Shown: piece by piece, positions 31,870 to 39,312 of the stretch
How the letters are laid out: the number at the start of each line of letters is the position of its first letter
Position numbering within the stretch: position 1 is the stretch's first letter
Origin: a virus
DNA: 39,396 nt
Direction: 5' to 3' (one strand)
IMG/VR virus record: IMGVR_UViG_3300025818_000050
Location: 1 to 39,396 of that record
Program-made: the position numbers and the translations under genes
The notes under the pieces: generated by a model
What the model was told of the DNA's origin: nothing
The model's database searches: none
Seen by the model: only the letters and a program-made list of their open reading frames with translations

Positions 31870-32295
31870 CTAGCCTACTCCTGCTGACCCTGACCAGCTT
31901 GGACCATCGTCGGTTGCAGTGCGCGAAGATCCAATATTTGTTAAGCCTGCAACAACATCTACGTTAGTTGATCCAGATATCACTATTCTAGATACTTTGA
32001 GTTCCAAAACGCCGCTATCACCCGTGGCGCCATTGGCATCGACATCAGCTTTTGCTACTGTAAAATAGTTTCCTGACCCTTGGGTACCCGCGATAGAAAA
32101 AGCTACTGTGCAATCGTTAACTGTGTCTTTGTTGATGATTTTAACCCAACGAGCGACGTATGGAAAATCTATCACACAATCTGTTATAGGTCGTGCATCC
32201 AGTTTGCAATTAATGCTTCCTGTAGCATAAGGCTGTCCGCTGACTTGATAAGCACCGACATGACTTAAGCCCGGTTCTGTATTCCAACTTCCCAT
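31870..32295 (-). CDS. Probable small decoration or capsid-associated protein
   Basis: A 141-residue beta-rich protein. Start MGSWNTEPGLSHVGAYQVSGQPYATGSIN, then VIDFPYVARWVKIINKD, CTVAFSIAGTQGSGNYFTVAK and LELKVSRIVISGSTNVDVVAGLTNI. The sequence reads as a single compact beta sandwich of about 125 residues with a Ser/Gly tail. I do not recognise a named family; the place downstream of prohead genes, its own ACTATTTA element and a strong GAAGGAG binding site suggest an abundant surface protein of the capsid. A fibre-attachment role is also possible because fibre genes follow directly. Confidence 0.68.
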   Translation of the reverse strand: MGSWNTEPGLSHVGAYQVSGQPYATGSINCKLDARPITDCVIDFPYVARWVKIINKDTVNDCTVAFSIAGTQGSGNYFTVAKADVDANGATGDSGVLELKVSRIVISGSTNVDVVAGLTNIGSSRTATDDGPSWSGSAGVG

Positions 32296-32328
32296 TATAA
32301 AACTCCTTCAAAATTTTGATTTACAATA

Positions 32329-32336
32329 TAAATAGT
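32329..32336 (-). promoter_or_regulatory. ACTATTTA promoter-like element at the end of the bS21 gene
   Basis: ACTATTTA on the coding strand, within GACTATTTATATTG, overlapping the last base of the bS21 stop codon and 33 bases before the decoration-like gene. It would start the transcript for the fibre-like gene block. Confidence 0.55.
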
Positions 32337-32581
32337 CATTTATTTTTTCTAGTGCGTCTTTGTTGAGCACGAACACGTTTTTGTTCTTCTCTGAACCGGG
32401 CACGTTGAGCGCGTTCTTGTTTTTCTTTCTTCTTTACAGAAGGCTTCTTATATCTTCTTCTTTCTCTTACTTCTTCTACGATTCTTTCTTTTTTAACTTT
32501 CTTTAAGAATCTTCTAATTAATCTTTCGTTGTTTTCTTTTGGGTGTCTCGGTGTTACGACGACTTGTGATCCTTTTTTCAT
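32336..32581 (-). CDS. rpsU: Ribosomal protein bS21 homologue
   Basis: An 81-residue, extremely basic protein that matches bacterial ribosomal protein bS21. Its core ENNERLIRRFLKKVKKERIVEEVRERRRYKKPSVKKK parallels E. coli S21 ([20 protein letters not shown], then the segment ending EVRRREFYEKPT). A long Arg/Lys-rich helix follows, as in S21. bS21 sits on the small subunit platform near the anti-Shine-Dalgarno and helps recognise mRNA. bS21 genes have been reported in several phages, including a pelagiphage, where they are thought to replace the host protein and favour phage mRNA. The ATG overlaps the preceding gene region tightly (TGA-A-ATG), so it is translated with head-assembly genes. A nucleic-acid-binding virion protein is the alternative. 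Confidence 0.85.
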   Translation of the reverse strand: MKKGSQVVVTPRHPKENNERLIRRFLKKVKKERIVEEVRERRRYKKPSVKKKEKQERAQRARFREEQKRVRAQQRRTRKNK

Positions 32582-32582
32582 T

Positions 32583-32978
32583 TCAGTCCTGCTTTAATCT
32601 TTCCCAGATTTTTGAAGAAGTCCCAATGATGGAACTTATATCTACACCAGCATCATCAGGAGCACCAAGGTCTGGGGTACCGGGTGTTGAAGCTGCTTCT
32701 TTTATAGGCGTTGTGCCTTCAAAGATGTCGATACCATTATAAGCATCTTTATTTATTGCATTCATTAATTTTCTGCGGTGTTCTGCGAGATCTTGTGTTG
32801 GGGCTGCTTTTGGCGCTGGTTGGGGTGCTCGTTGTTTTTGTTCTACTACAACGTTAGAGTTCAGCCCTTTGGCGACCTCGGAAACCACATTCGACAAAAG
32901 CCCTTCTTCCAAAAGGACTTCGTGTATACATTCTTTAACAAGTGGTTTAATGATATTCTTTAAATCACTTTTCTTCAT
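32583..32978 (-). CDS. Small unrecognised head-module protein
   Basis: A 131-residue protein. Residues 1-45 form amphipathic helices (MKKSDLKNIIKPLVKECIHEVLLEEGLLSNVVSEVAKGL). A Pro/Ala/Gln linker (about 50-62) and a helix (LAEHRRKLMNAINKDAYNG) follow, then a polar Pro/Gly/Asp part and a short C-terminal helix. The short-helix plus disordered build fits an internal or core protein of the prohead. It overlaps the protease gene by 14 bases, uses GAGG eight bases upstream, and is followed by bS21 with a one-base gap. Function not known. Confidence 0.7.
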   Translation of the reverse strand: MKKSDLKNIIKPLVKECIHEVLLEEGLLSNVVSEVAKGLNSNVVVEQKQRAPQPAPKAAPTQDLAEHRRKLMNAINKDAYNGIDIFEGTTPIKEAASTPGTPDLGAPDDAGVDISSIIGTSSKIWERLKQD

Positions 32979-33573
32979 TTAAAACCTCGTTTAACAATCT
33001 ATTGATTTTATCTGCTTTTGTGAAAACTTTATTTTGGTAGTCCTTGGCTTCTTTCATCATAAATGCGCCGGGGGTTGATGGTTCAGAAACCATATCAAAG
33101 CATATCAATTGGAAGTCGTCTTCAACAATTGTTCTGCCTTTCTCTTCTCTAACGGATCCCATACCGCGAGATGAAACGCCCACAGTAACACCACCATTAA
33201 CAAGTTCTTTCAAAATCTTTCCAGATGGCGTATCAAGAACTTTAATTTTACCCATTACGTTCTTGCCTTCCATCCATATTTCTGTGACCATGTGGGAGCA
33301 GTTTCTCAAGTTAATAACTGAGTCGTCTGGGTGATCAAGTTCGCCAAGTGCTCTGTTTTCTTTTACAAGTTTTTGGTAGTTTTGGACTTCACGTACCATC
33401 GTGCTGTGCTGATAAACCCTACCGTTTCCGTTTTGAGTTTCGGTCATTTGCATAATACCAGAAAGGATCATGCCGCCGTCAGCAACATAACGCTTTTCAT
33501 CCTCAGTCAAGAGGTCTTGACAAACTCCGCCATCGCATAAAGCAAAATACTCTCTTAATAACTTCTGACCCAT
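32965..33573 (-). CDS. 21: Prohead core protease (gp21-like)
   Basis: A 202-residue prohead maturation serine protease of the T4 gp21 type, which cleaves scaffold and the capsid N-terminus. Conserved parts: NGNGRVYQ (48-55), the catalytic His in ELDHP (H81), the SHMVTEIWMEGKNVMGKIKVLDTPSG strand pair (93-118), the catalytic Ser in VGVSSRGMGS (S134 or S135), and FDMVSEPSTPGAFM (159-172). Length is typical. It lies upstream of scaffold and capsid genes, but separated from them by the fibre block, unlike in T4. AGGGGAG precedes the ATG. Confident from the catalytic triad region and location. Confidence 0.92.
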   Translation of the reverse strand: MGQKLLREYFALCDGGVCQDLLTEDEKRYVADGGMILSGIMQMTETQNGNGRVYQHSTMVREVQNYQKLVKENRALGELDHPDDSVINLRNCSHMVTEIWMEGKNVMGKIKVLDTPSGKILKELVNGGVTVGVSSRGMGSVREEKGRTIVEDDFQLICFDMVSEPSTPGAFMMKEAKDYQNKVFTKADKINRLLNEVLNEEK

Positions 33574-33585
33574 AGCTAACTCCCC

Positions 33586-33951
33586 TTACAACAGCGTCTC
33601 ACTGGCTGAAGCATCCACTTGTTTGTCCAAGTGGCAGTTGTCTGGATTTGCGTGTTTGTGCTCATATTTAACTCCATTGTCTCCAAATACCATGTTTAAT
33701 ACATAAGATGTTCCTGATGATAACCAACCAAGTAAGAAATAATTAGTTATAGAAACCTCAAAACTAAATAGTTCCGTGAACGGAGAAAGTAGCATTAAAA
33801 ACCAGCCGACGTGAAAGCCCATACACATTGGGCACTTAAACAGTTGCCCAAGTCTGCCTTCGGTTGGTCTTATTCCATCAAAAACCTTTCCGTACACCAT
33901 TATTTGTGTTAGCCCATAGGCGCACAATATAAACACTATAAGTTCTGTCAT
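33586..33951 (-). CDS. Small membrane protein with CPMC motif
   Basis: A 121-residue protein with about three hydrophobic segments: 2-22 (TELIVFILCAYGLTQIMVYG), 47-66 and 69-90. Between the first two is GQLFKCPMCMGFHVGWF, a CxxC next to Gly-Phe that recurs in small phage and bacterial membrane proteins of unknown function (DUF1360-like). The last 30 residues are polar and His/Asp-rich. The gene lies in the head-assembly module between two unknown genes, overlapping the previous stop by four bases (ATGA), so it is co-translated. Its role might be at the host membrane during assembly, but nothing in the sequence settles this. Confidence 0.72.
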   Translation of the reverse strand: MTELIVFILCAYGLTQIMVYGKVFDGIRPTEGRLGQLFKCPMCMGFHVGWFLMLLSPFTELFSFEVSITNYFLLGWLSSGTSYVLNMVFGDNGVKYEHKHANPDNCHLDKQVDASASETLL

Positions 33952-34400
33952 TTTTTTACCGTTGTGTTGTTAAATTTGCTGGCTATAAATTTTTGTAACA
34001 TACTTGTTGTATTAATGTTTTTAAGACTTGTATTTGGATCCATTTTTTCTAATTGATCGGATAAAAAATTTAGAAATGCTTTTTCAATATCATCATCAAC
34101 TATTTTTGATACATTTGGATCAATTTGCATCGCTTGAAGGGCCGCGGGTGGTTTTTTGTCCGACAAGTCGCCACCATATAAAGACGCACCAAAATCGGCA
34201 GCGTCTAATCCGGCTGAGATAAAATCTGCTAAGTCTCCCACACCCGGCAATGCTAATTTTGCCACAAGCTTACCGCCGGCTTTTAAGGCCTTATCCTTTT
34301 TAACAGTTTTAATAATCTGTAAAAGCTGACCAACAGTTTGAATATCTTCGGTAATTGTGCTTTGGCGCCAATTTTCCATTATCATTTTCATATCAGACAT
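33948..34400 (-). CDS. Unrecognised head-module protein
   Basis: A 150-residue protein. It begins MSDMKMIMENWRQSTITEDIQTVGQLLQ, followed by a Lys-rich helix and the small-residue segment KLALPGVGDLADFISAGLDAADFGASLYGG (about 48-77), which is amphipathic and could touch membrane or pack in a helical bundle. The C-terminal half is helical and charged. No family is recognised. It is flanked by short gaps on both sides and ends with a four-base overlap with the membrane protein gene, suggesting the two work together. Confidence 0.68.
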   Translation of the reverse strand: MSDMKMIMENWRQSTITEDIQTVGQLLQIIKTVKKDKALKAGGKLVAKLALPGVGDLADFISAGLDAADFGASLYGGDLSDKKPPAALQAMQIDPNVSKIVDDDIEKAFLNFLSDQLEKMDPNTSLKNINTTSMLQKFIASKFNNTTVKK

Positions 34401-34409
34401 AGCGCTTCC

Positions 34410-34949
34410 CTATACAGTATACATATAACCAAGCGAGTATGGATCTCTTACATACCCTTGGCGGATAGAACCTTGCTCAACTTCTTGTGGAACCTCGCCT
34501 AACTCTGTTGAGTGTGTCTTGTCTGGATGAAGTAGCTCATCATCAGCCATAGAAACTATTGCTTCTGTCTGCTCAAAGTATGGACGCTCTTCTTCGATAA
34601 AGTTGTGAATGTTGATAAGCGCCAATTTTGCAGCACTAGCATCAGGATCGGCAGACTCTTCAAGCATTCCCTCAAGAGAACCATAGAACGCTCCGCCTTG
34701 AATGCTTTCTGCAACAACAATACCGCGCTTTCTTAAGTGCGCGAATAATCTGTTTTGTGCTCCATAAACCAAGTCGCTCATAGTTTCTTTTGGAAACACA
34801 ACAACTTTGTTCTTTGATGGCGATAAAACAATATCAATGTCGCCGTGGTCAAAGATCATAAGATCACCATTGACGGACTTTCTTAAGTCCATTTCAAGGC
34901 GAACTTTTTTTGCGTTCGCTTCTTTTCCGATCTTAATTATTACTGCCAT
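34410..34949 (-). CDS. Unrecognised head-module protein
   Basis: A 179-residue soluble protein with a beta-rich N-terminal half (MAVIIKIGKEANAKKVRLEMDLRKSVNGDLMIFDHGDIDIVLSP) and a helical second half (MSDLVYGAQNRLFAHLRKRGIVVAESIQGG, LALINIHNFIEEERPYFEQTEAIVSM). No catalytic motif is seen. Its start lies inside the preceding gene by 17 bases. The location between portal and prohead protease genes suggests an accessory of head assembly. I do not recognise a function. Confidence 0.7.
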   Translation of the reverse strand: MAVIIKIGKEANAKKVRLEMDLRKSVNGDLMIFDHGDIDIVLSPSKNKVVVFPKETMSDLVYGAQNRLFAHLRKRGIVVAESIQGGAFYGSLEGMLEESADPDASAAKLALINIHNFIEEERPYFEQTEAIVSMADDELLHPDKTHSTELGEVPQEVEQGSIRQGYVRDPYSLGYMYTV

Positions 34950-35763
34950 TGGACATTTCCTTTACTAACTCTTGTGTCTTTAAAACGGTCAGAAGGATAT
35001 CATCGTTTATTTGTGCCTTCTTAAACCCTTCAAGTTTTTCAATTATTTGGCTTGCCTTTTGCTTCATCTCTGCGTCTTCAGTAAACATCTCGCCTGTGGA
35101 AGACTCTGTAATAACCTTTTTAAGTCTTACGATCTCTTCGTTTAAAAACATCTTTAACGATACAGCGTTATCTGTAAAGGAAGTTATGTAATGAGATAAA
35201 AGTTGCTTTTGCTCTTCGGATAAAGTCTCTGAATATTTTTCATTAAACTTTCCTACAAAGCAAGACACCGTGGTGTTATCAATTTCTTCGTTGGCTACGT
35301 TTTCCGGAGCGTTCTTCGTCATATTCTCGACAATGGTGCTTTCCAACATAACACGTGTTTTTGGCGGCAACTTGTCGCAGAAGATCTGATCGATAGTTGC
35401 TAAGGTCTTGTAGTTAGGAACAAAGTTAGAAAACACAGACGGAGAAAGAGTTGTGTTGATATCGTTGATTAGTTCTGTTTGCTTCTTGAACAAACCGTGT
35501 GGGTCGATTAAGCGTGAAGCCATTTTTGCTTCGGTGAGGATCTTTTCACTTATTTGGGCATTTAAACTTTGGTTTTCATAAAGCGAACGATAACATTCAA
35601 GATGCTTCTTCAACTCCGAGTCAGCAGTAAAGTGCTTCTTGATGATCTGAACAACTTTATGTTGCTTATCGGTATCACCTTTTATGATAGCAACTGTTGC
35701 TTCTCTTAATAATGATTCGAAAACAAAAGCGGTGTTCCTCTTTTTGTTGTGCTTAATCTTCAT
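34933..35763 (-). CDS. Unrecognised helical head-module protein
   Basis: A 276-residue, mostly helical, charged protein. It starts MKIKHNKKRNTAFVFESLLREATVAII, followed by helices to about residue 100, a segment PSVFSNFVPNYKTLATIDQIFCDKL (about 107-132) and a long C-terminal helical region rich in Lys and Glu. No membrane segment or enzyme motif is visible. It starts 11 bases inside the portal gene and precedes another unknown, so it is translated with the portal. A prohead core component, comparable in place to T4 gp67/gp68, is possible, but the sequence gives no direct sign. Confidence 0.7.
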   Translation of the reverse strand: MKIKHNKKRNTAFVFESLLREATVAIIKGDTDKQHKVVQIIKKHFTADSELKKHLECYRSLYENQSLNAQISEKILTEAKMASRLIDPHGLFKKQTELINDINTTLSPSVFSNFVPNYKTLATIDQIFCDKLPPKTRVMLESTIVENMTKNAPENVANEEIDNTTVSCFVGKFNEKYSETLSEEQKQLLSHYITSFTDNAVSLKMFLNEEIVRLKKVITESSTGEMFTEDAEMKQKASQIIEKLEGFKKAQINDDILLTVLKTQELVKEMSNGSNN

Positions 35764-37720
35764 TTTTTTGCTCCGTTAATATATTTTCTTTTTTTTCTAA
35801 AACATCTACAAGTTGACGCATTGTGTTGTTAACTTCAAGTATTTGTCTTTCTTGATCTTGTTCTTTCAAAGAATAAGTAGAATCTTGTTGTTCATAAATA
35901 CCACGCGCCAGAGATCTTAATTCTGACGCGCCTAGATTGTTGGTTCTATATGTGTTAGTTTCCGGTGAAGCAATGCGCGCATAGTTTCTACTTCTAGCGC
36001 CTGCTGGGCGTGAGTCTGTCTTCACGGGATAGTATACTTTACCTTTTGCACCGGGAGTCAGTCTAGGTGCGTTACGGGAGCCGGGAGGTACTGCGAGGAG
36101 CGGAGACTCTTCTCCGCCACCTGCGGGCTCTTCGGCTGGAGCTTCTCCGCCACCAACTTCGCCGGCTGGTATTTCTTCTGGTCCCCCGCCAAGGTCTGCT
36201 TCTAACTCAGCGCCGAGATCTCCACCACCAAGTTCACCTCCGAGAGCGCCACCGCCGCCTGTTGCAGCAGCTTCAGCAACAACTTGAAGCGCAGCATCGT
36301 GCTTGCGGTCGTAGTACATTTCTCTTTGGTTTCTGATGAACTCTTCGTGGTTCATACCAAAGATGTTCTCTGAAACCCAGCGGCGTGAGAAGTAGCCTTC
36401 TGTTGCTGAACCAGCGATGTCGAACTTTGCTTTCCAGTGCTCGATCTCTTGAAGTTCCGCGATCTTAGATGGGTTATTGAGAGATAACGAAAAAGACAGC
36501 AAGTCATCGCCGCGGAAACCAAGAGTATAAAGGTGGATAATACCGACCTTTTCAAGTTCTGAAATAACAACTCTTTGAAGTCTTTGGATTGTTCTTGCGA
36601 AACGAATGTCCTTTTGTGCGAGTGTGGTCTTGTCTTCTGTTGCGCCTTCGCCCATCGTGAGATACGACTGGGGAATTTTTAGCGCGGAAAATAACTTGTC
36701 GCGGAGATACTTCACATCATCAATCGCTGTGATGTTTTGCGCACCTGCAAGTGTTTGGATATCGGTTGCAGAGCCAGCGCGAATAGGAATGAAGTAGTCT
36801 TCCTCGATGGACATCGGGTTGTAGCGAAGGTCAACGCGACCAGTTTCAGAATCTACAACAGAGTTTCTCTTAAGTTGTGAGACGATCTTTTGCATGTATC
36901 CTTCAACATCTTGCGGAGGAACAGCACCAACATCGATCTTGAATACGCGGCGCTCTGATGAGCGGACGACGCGATAAGCCATCATTGCGTCTTCCATAAG
37001 TGTAAGCTGACGCCAAATACGACGTGCTGGCTCAAGAATAGAAGTGCCGTATGGCGCATACTTATCGTTTCCAAGGATACGGAAGTGAGCGATCTGCCAG
37101 TTCTCAAAAGTCATACCAGCAGAGTTCCACTGATATTGAATATAGTTAGGGTTTGTTGCGTCTCCGCCTTCAAGCCTCTCGATCTCCGATGAGGGCAACG
37201 CGATAACAGACTGAACACCATACTTGTCATCAATGTCTAGATATAAGAAGAAGTCGCCATATTTGCACATTGTGCGCGACCAACCAAACAAGTTGTATTG
37301 AACGTTAAGAATGTTTTCATACAAAATAGCCAACACTGCTTTTATTTCTTCGTTGGGGCATTTGATGTTAAGCATTGGACGAAGATCTGAATATGTCGTC
37401 ATCTCGTCTGCATAGATATCAAGCGACGATGCGATCTCTGGTGTGTATTCCATTTGATCAAAGTCAACGTAGCGTTCGGAGCGGCGCTGGTTTGCGATGG
37501 CATTTGTTGCAACTGTATCTAATGGGTTATAAAGCGACTTCTTAAACTGCTGTCCAGATGCCGACTTGAATCTGCTGGAAAACTTGTCAAGGTGTTGTCT
37601 GCGAATACGACGACCAGACTGAGAGCGGTAATTAATGATTGGTCCGGAGAATAACCTTGTTAGAGACTTGAACAATTCCGATTGTCTGTTCTTTGGATTT
37701 TTATCAAACTTATTAGCCAT
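35753..37720 (-). CDS. 20: Portal vertex protein (gp20-like)
   Basis: A 655-residue portal protein that forms the dodecameric ring for packaging and tail attachment. Recognisable parts are YVDFDQMEYTPEIASSLDIYADEMT, the NILNVQYNLFGWSRTMCKYGDFFLYLDID segment, GTSILEPARRIWRQLTLMEDAMMAYRVVRSSERRVFKIDVG (about 225-265), IRAGSATDIQTL, KYLRDKLFSALKIPQSYL and TTLAQKDIRFARTIQRLQR. These are standard for T4 gp20-like portals. T4 gp20 has 524 residues; the extra length is a Gly/Ala/Pro/Glu-rich stretch (about 483-553) and a charged C-terminal helix. The gene follows the terminase by eight bases, as usual for a packaging pair. Confidence 0.95.
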   Translation of the reverse strand: MANKFDKNPKNRQSELFKSLTRLFSGPIINYRSQSGRRIRRQHLDKFSSRFKSASGQQFKKSLYNPLDTVATNAIANQRRSERYVDFDQMEYTPEIASSLDIYADEMTTYSDLRPMLNIKCPNEEIKAVLAILYENILNVQYNLFGWSRTMCKYGDFFLYLDIDDKYGVQSVIALPSSEIERLEGGDATNPNYIQYQWNSAGMTFENWQIAHFRILGNDKYAPYGTSILEPARRIWRQLTLMEDAMMAYRVVRSSERRVFKIDVGAVPPQDVEGYMQKIVSQLKRNSVVDSETGRVDLRYNPMSIEEDYFIPIRAGSATDIQTLAGAQNITAIDDVKYLRDKLFSALKIPQSYLTMGEGATEDKTTLAQKDIRFARTIQRLQRVVISELEKVGIIHLYTLGFRGDDLLSFSLSLNNPSKIAELQEIEHWKAKFDIAGSATEGYFSRRWVSENIFGMNHEEFIRNQREMYYDRKHDAALQVVAEAAATGGGGALGGELGGGDLGAELEADLGGGPEEIPAGEVGGGEAPAEEPAGGGEESPLLAVPPGSRNAPRLTPGAKGKVYYPVKTDSRPAGARSRNYARIASPETNTYRTNNLGASELRSLARGIYEQQDSTYSLKEQDQERQILEVNNTMRQLVDVLEKKENILTEQKNED

Positions 37721-37728
37721 TTATTTTC

Positions 37729-39312
37729 TCACTTTATAATCCAACTGTATTGGTCGTATATGTTTTTAGCTTCATTCATTTTATCAAAAATGTTATCTTT
37801 CTTGTAGCCTGTTTGACCTTTAACTTGTGTATTCATGGTAGTTTTCGAGCTTATTATAGCATCAGCAAAAGCCTTTTGATAATTTAATTCTCGGGCGCTT
37901 GTTTGTAATGCTGTATCTCTAACCCAGCAAGCAATTGCGAGAGCCATGATGAGGTCATCATGGTATCCTTTCATTGCTTGTGGTTTACCATTCCTCCAAA
38001 TAAAAGTCTTCATCTCGTTAATAGTGCGAGTAGAATATATGGTAATTAGTTTATTTCTGATAAACTCCTCTAATTTCGCGACGATAAGAGGTCGGGTCTT
38101 CATAGAGGTAGTAAAACCCGGAACAGCAGAGTTTCTTACCTCTGCTTGATGTTGTTCTATATACTCGTGTGTTGACTTGATAGAGTGATATAAGTTTGGA
38201 TACTCGTGGTCAATTAATTTTGTTAAGACAGAAAAGCCGATGTTATTGTTCTCAACAACAAGCATAGCATTTCCAAACTCTCTTCCAACTTGATTTAATA
38301 TATCAGCATACATGTCTAGCGTTGGTTTGCCTTGATATTCTCCGACAACTTCTAGCGTTTCTAGTTTAACAATGTGGAATGTGGAGTGGTCTGCTCCATC
38401 ACCACGAGCAACGTCTGCAACCATTAGATAATTGCAAGTAGGATCGAACTCTTCCCATATCCAAAAGTTTCTATCAAAGCCAGTTCTGTATTTTGGTTCT
38501 TTGATTTTTGTGAGCAGCCATTCCATGCATTCGGGGTCAATGACGGTTTCGCCTGACGTATTGAAGTTGCATTCTAACTCTTGCGCTATTTGACGCTTGG
38601 ACATGTTCTTGGTTTCTTTTTTATACCAAGCCTCGTCTCTGTCGGGATGAACATCCCAAGGTAACGTTGTTAGATGAAAATTGTTAGCGCCTGCTTCTGC
38701 GTCGGTGCAAGTTTTGTGAAACCAGTTACCAACACCGTTTGGCGTTGAAAGCGCAATGCAGCGACCACCAGTAGACAGCGTGGGATACAAACCAGTCCAC
38801 AACTCTTCAAGACCTTCAATGTGTGCTGCCTCATCAAGCACGAGCAAAGACAGTGCTTCGGAACGACCAGCATCGCCAGAGGTCGATGCCGCCTTAATAG
38901 ATGAGCCATTAGACAACTCAAAAGACGTGCGGTTATCAACAGAGATAGTAGCAATACGAATCCACTGCGGCAAGTTCTTCATAATGTTCTTGACTTTCTT
39001 GACCAAGTTACCAGCAGTAGCAAACTTGGTAGCCATAACAAGAATAGACTTATCTCTGTGAAAAAGCATAAGCCAAGTAATGTATCCAGCAGTAATAGTG
39101 GAAATACCTAACTGACGTGCTTTCAAGATAACATTAAAACGATGATCGTTGAAGTCTTGAAGCAGGACATCTTGGAAGTCATATGTATCAAATAAGATAA
39201 GCCCGTGCATCGGGTGAGATATACGGGCATAGGTTTTTAGAAAGTAAACGGGATCTTTACCGCACTTGAGTATTTCTTTGACTTGTTGTTTTCTGTCTAA
39301 CTGGAAACTCAT
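37729..39312 (-). CDS. 17: Terminase large subunit (gp17-like)
   Basis: A 527-residue packaging ATPase and nuclease. The ATPase half has the Walker A-like KARQLGIST (64-72), the Walker B LLVLDE (156-161) and the coupling motif ALST (187-190). The RNase H-like nuclease half has its acidic residues at D300 (LMVADVARG), E354 (LVVENN) and D452/D453 (HDDLIMALA). The adaptor and linker elements typical of T4 gp17 are shorter; gp17 has 610 residues. The start ATG overlaps the stop of the upstream gene (ATGA). It cuts concatemeric DNA and drives it into the prohead through the portal encoded next. Confidence 0.96.
   Translation of the reverse strand: MSFQLDRKQQVKEILKCGKDPVYFLKTYARISHPMHGLILFDTYDFQDVLLQDFNDHRFNVILKARQLGISTITAGYITWLMLFHRDKSILVMATKFATAGNLVKKVKNIMKNLPQWIRIATISVDNRTSFELSNGSSIKAASTSGDAGRSEALSLLVLDEAAHIEGLEELWTGLYPTLSTGGRCIALSTPNGVGNWFHKTCTDAEAGANNFHLTTLPWDVHPDRDEAWYKKETKNMSKRQIAQELECNFNTSGETVIDPECMEWLLTKIKEPKYRTGFDRNFWIWEEFDPTCNYLMVADVARGDGADHSTFHIVKLETLEVVGEYQGKPTLDMYADILNQVGREFGNAMLVVENNNIGFSVLTKLIDHEYPNLYHSIKSTHEYIEQHQAEVRNSAVPGFTTSMKTRPLIVAKLEEFIRNKLITIYSTRTINEMKTFIWRNGKPQAMKGYHDDLIMALAIACWVRDTALQTSARELNYQKAFADAIISSKTTMNTQVKGQTGYKKDNIFDKMNEAKNIYDQYSWIIK

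Noticed and set aside
32326-32334. TATAAATAG on the plus strand, like a T4 late promoter
   Set aside because: Read on the plus strand it would drive antisense transcription with no gene. The recurring part on the minus strand is ACTATTTA, which fits the gene direction.
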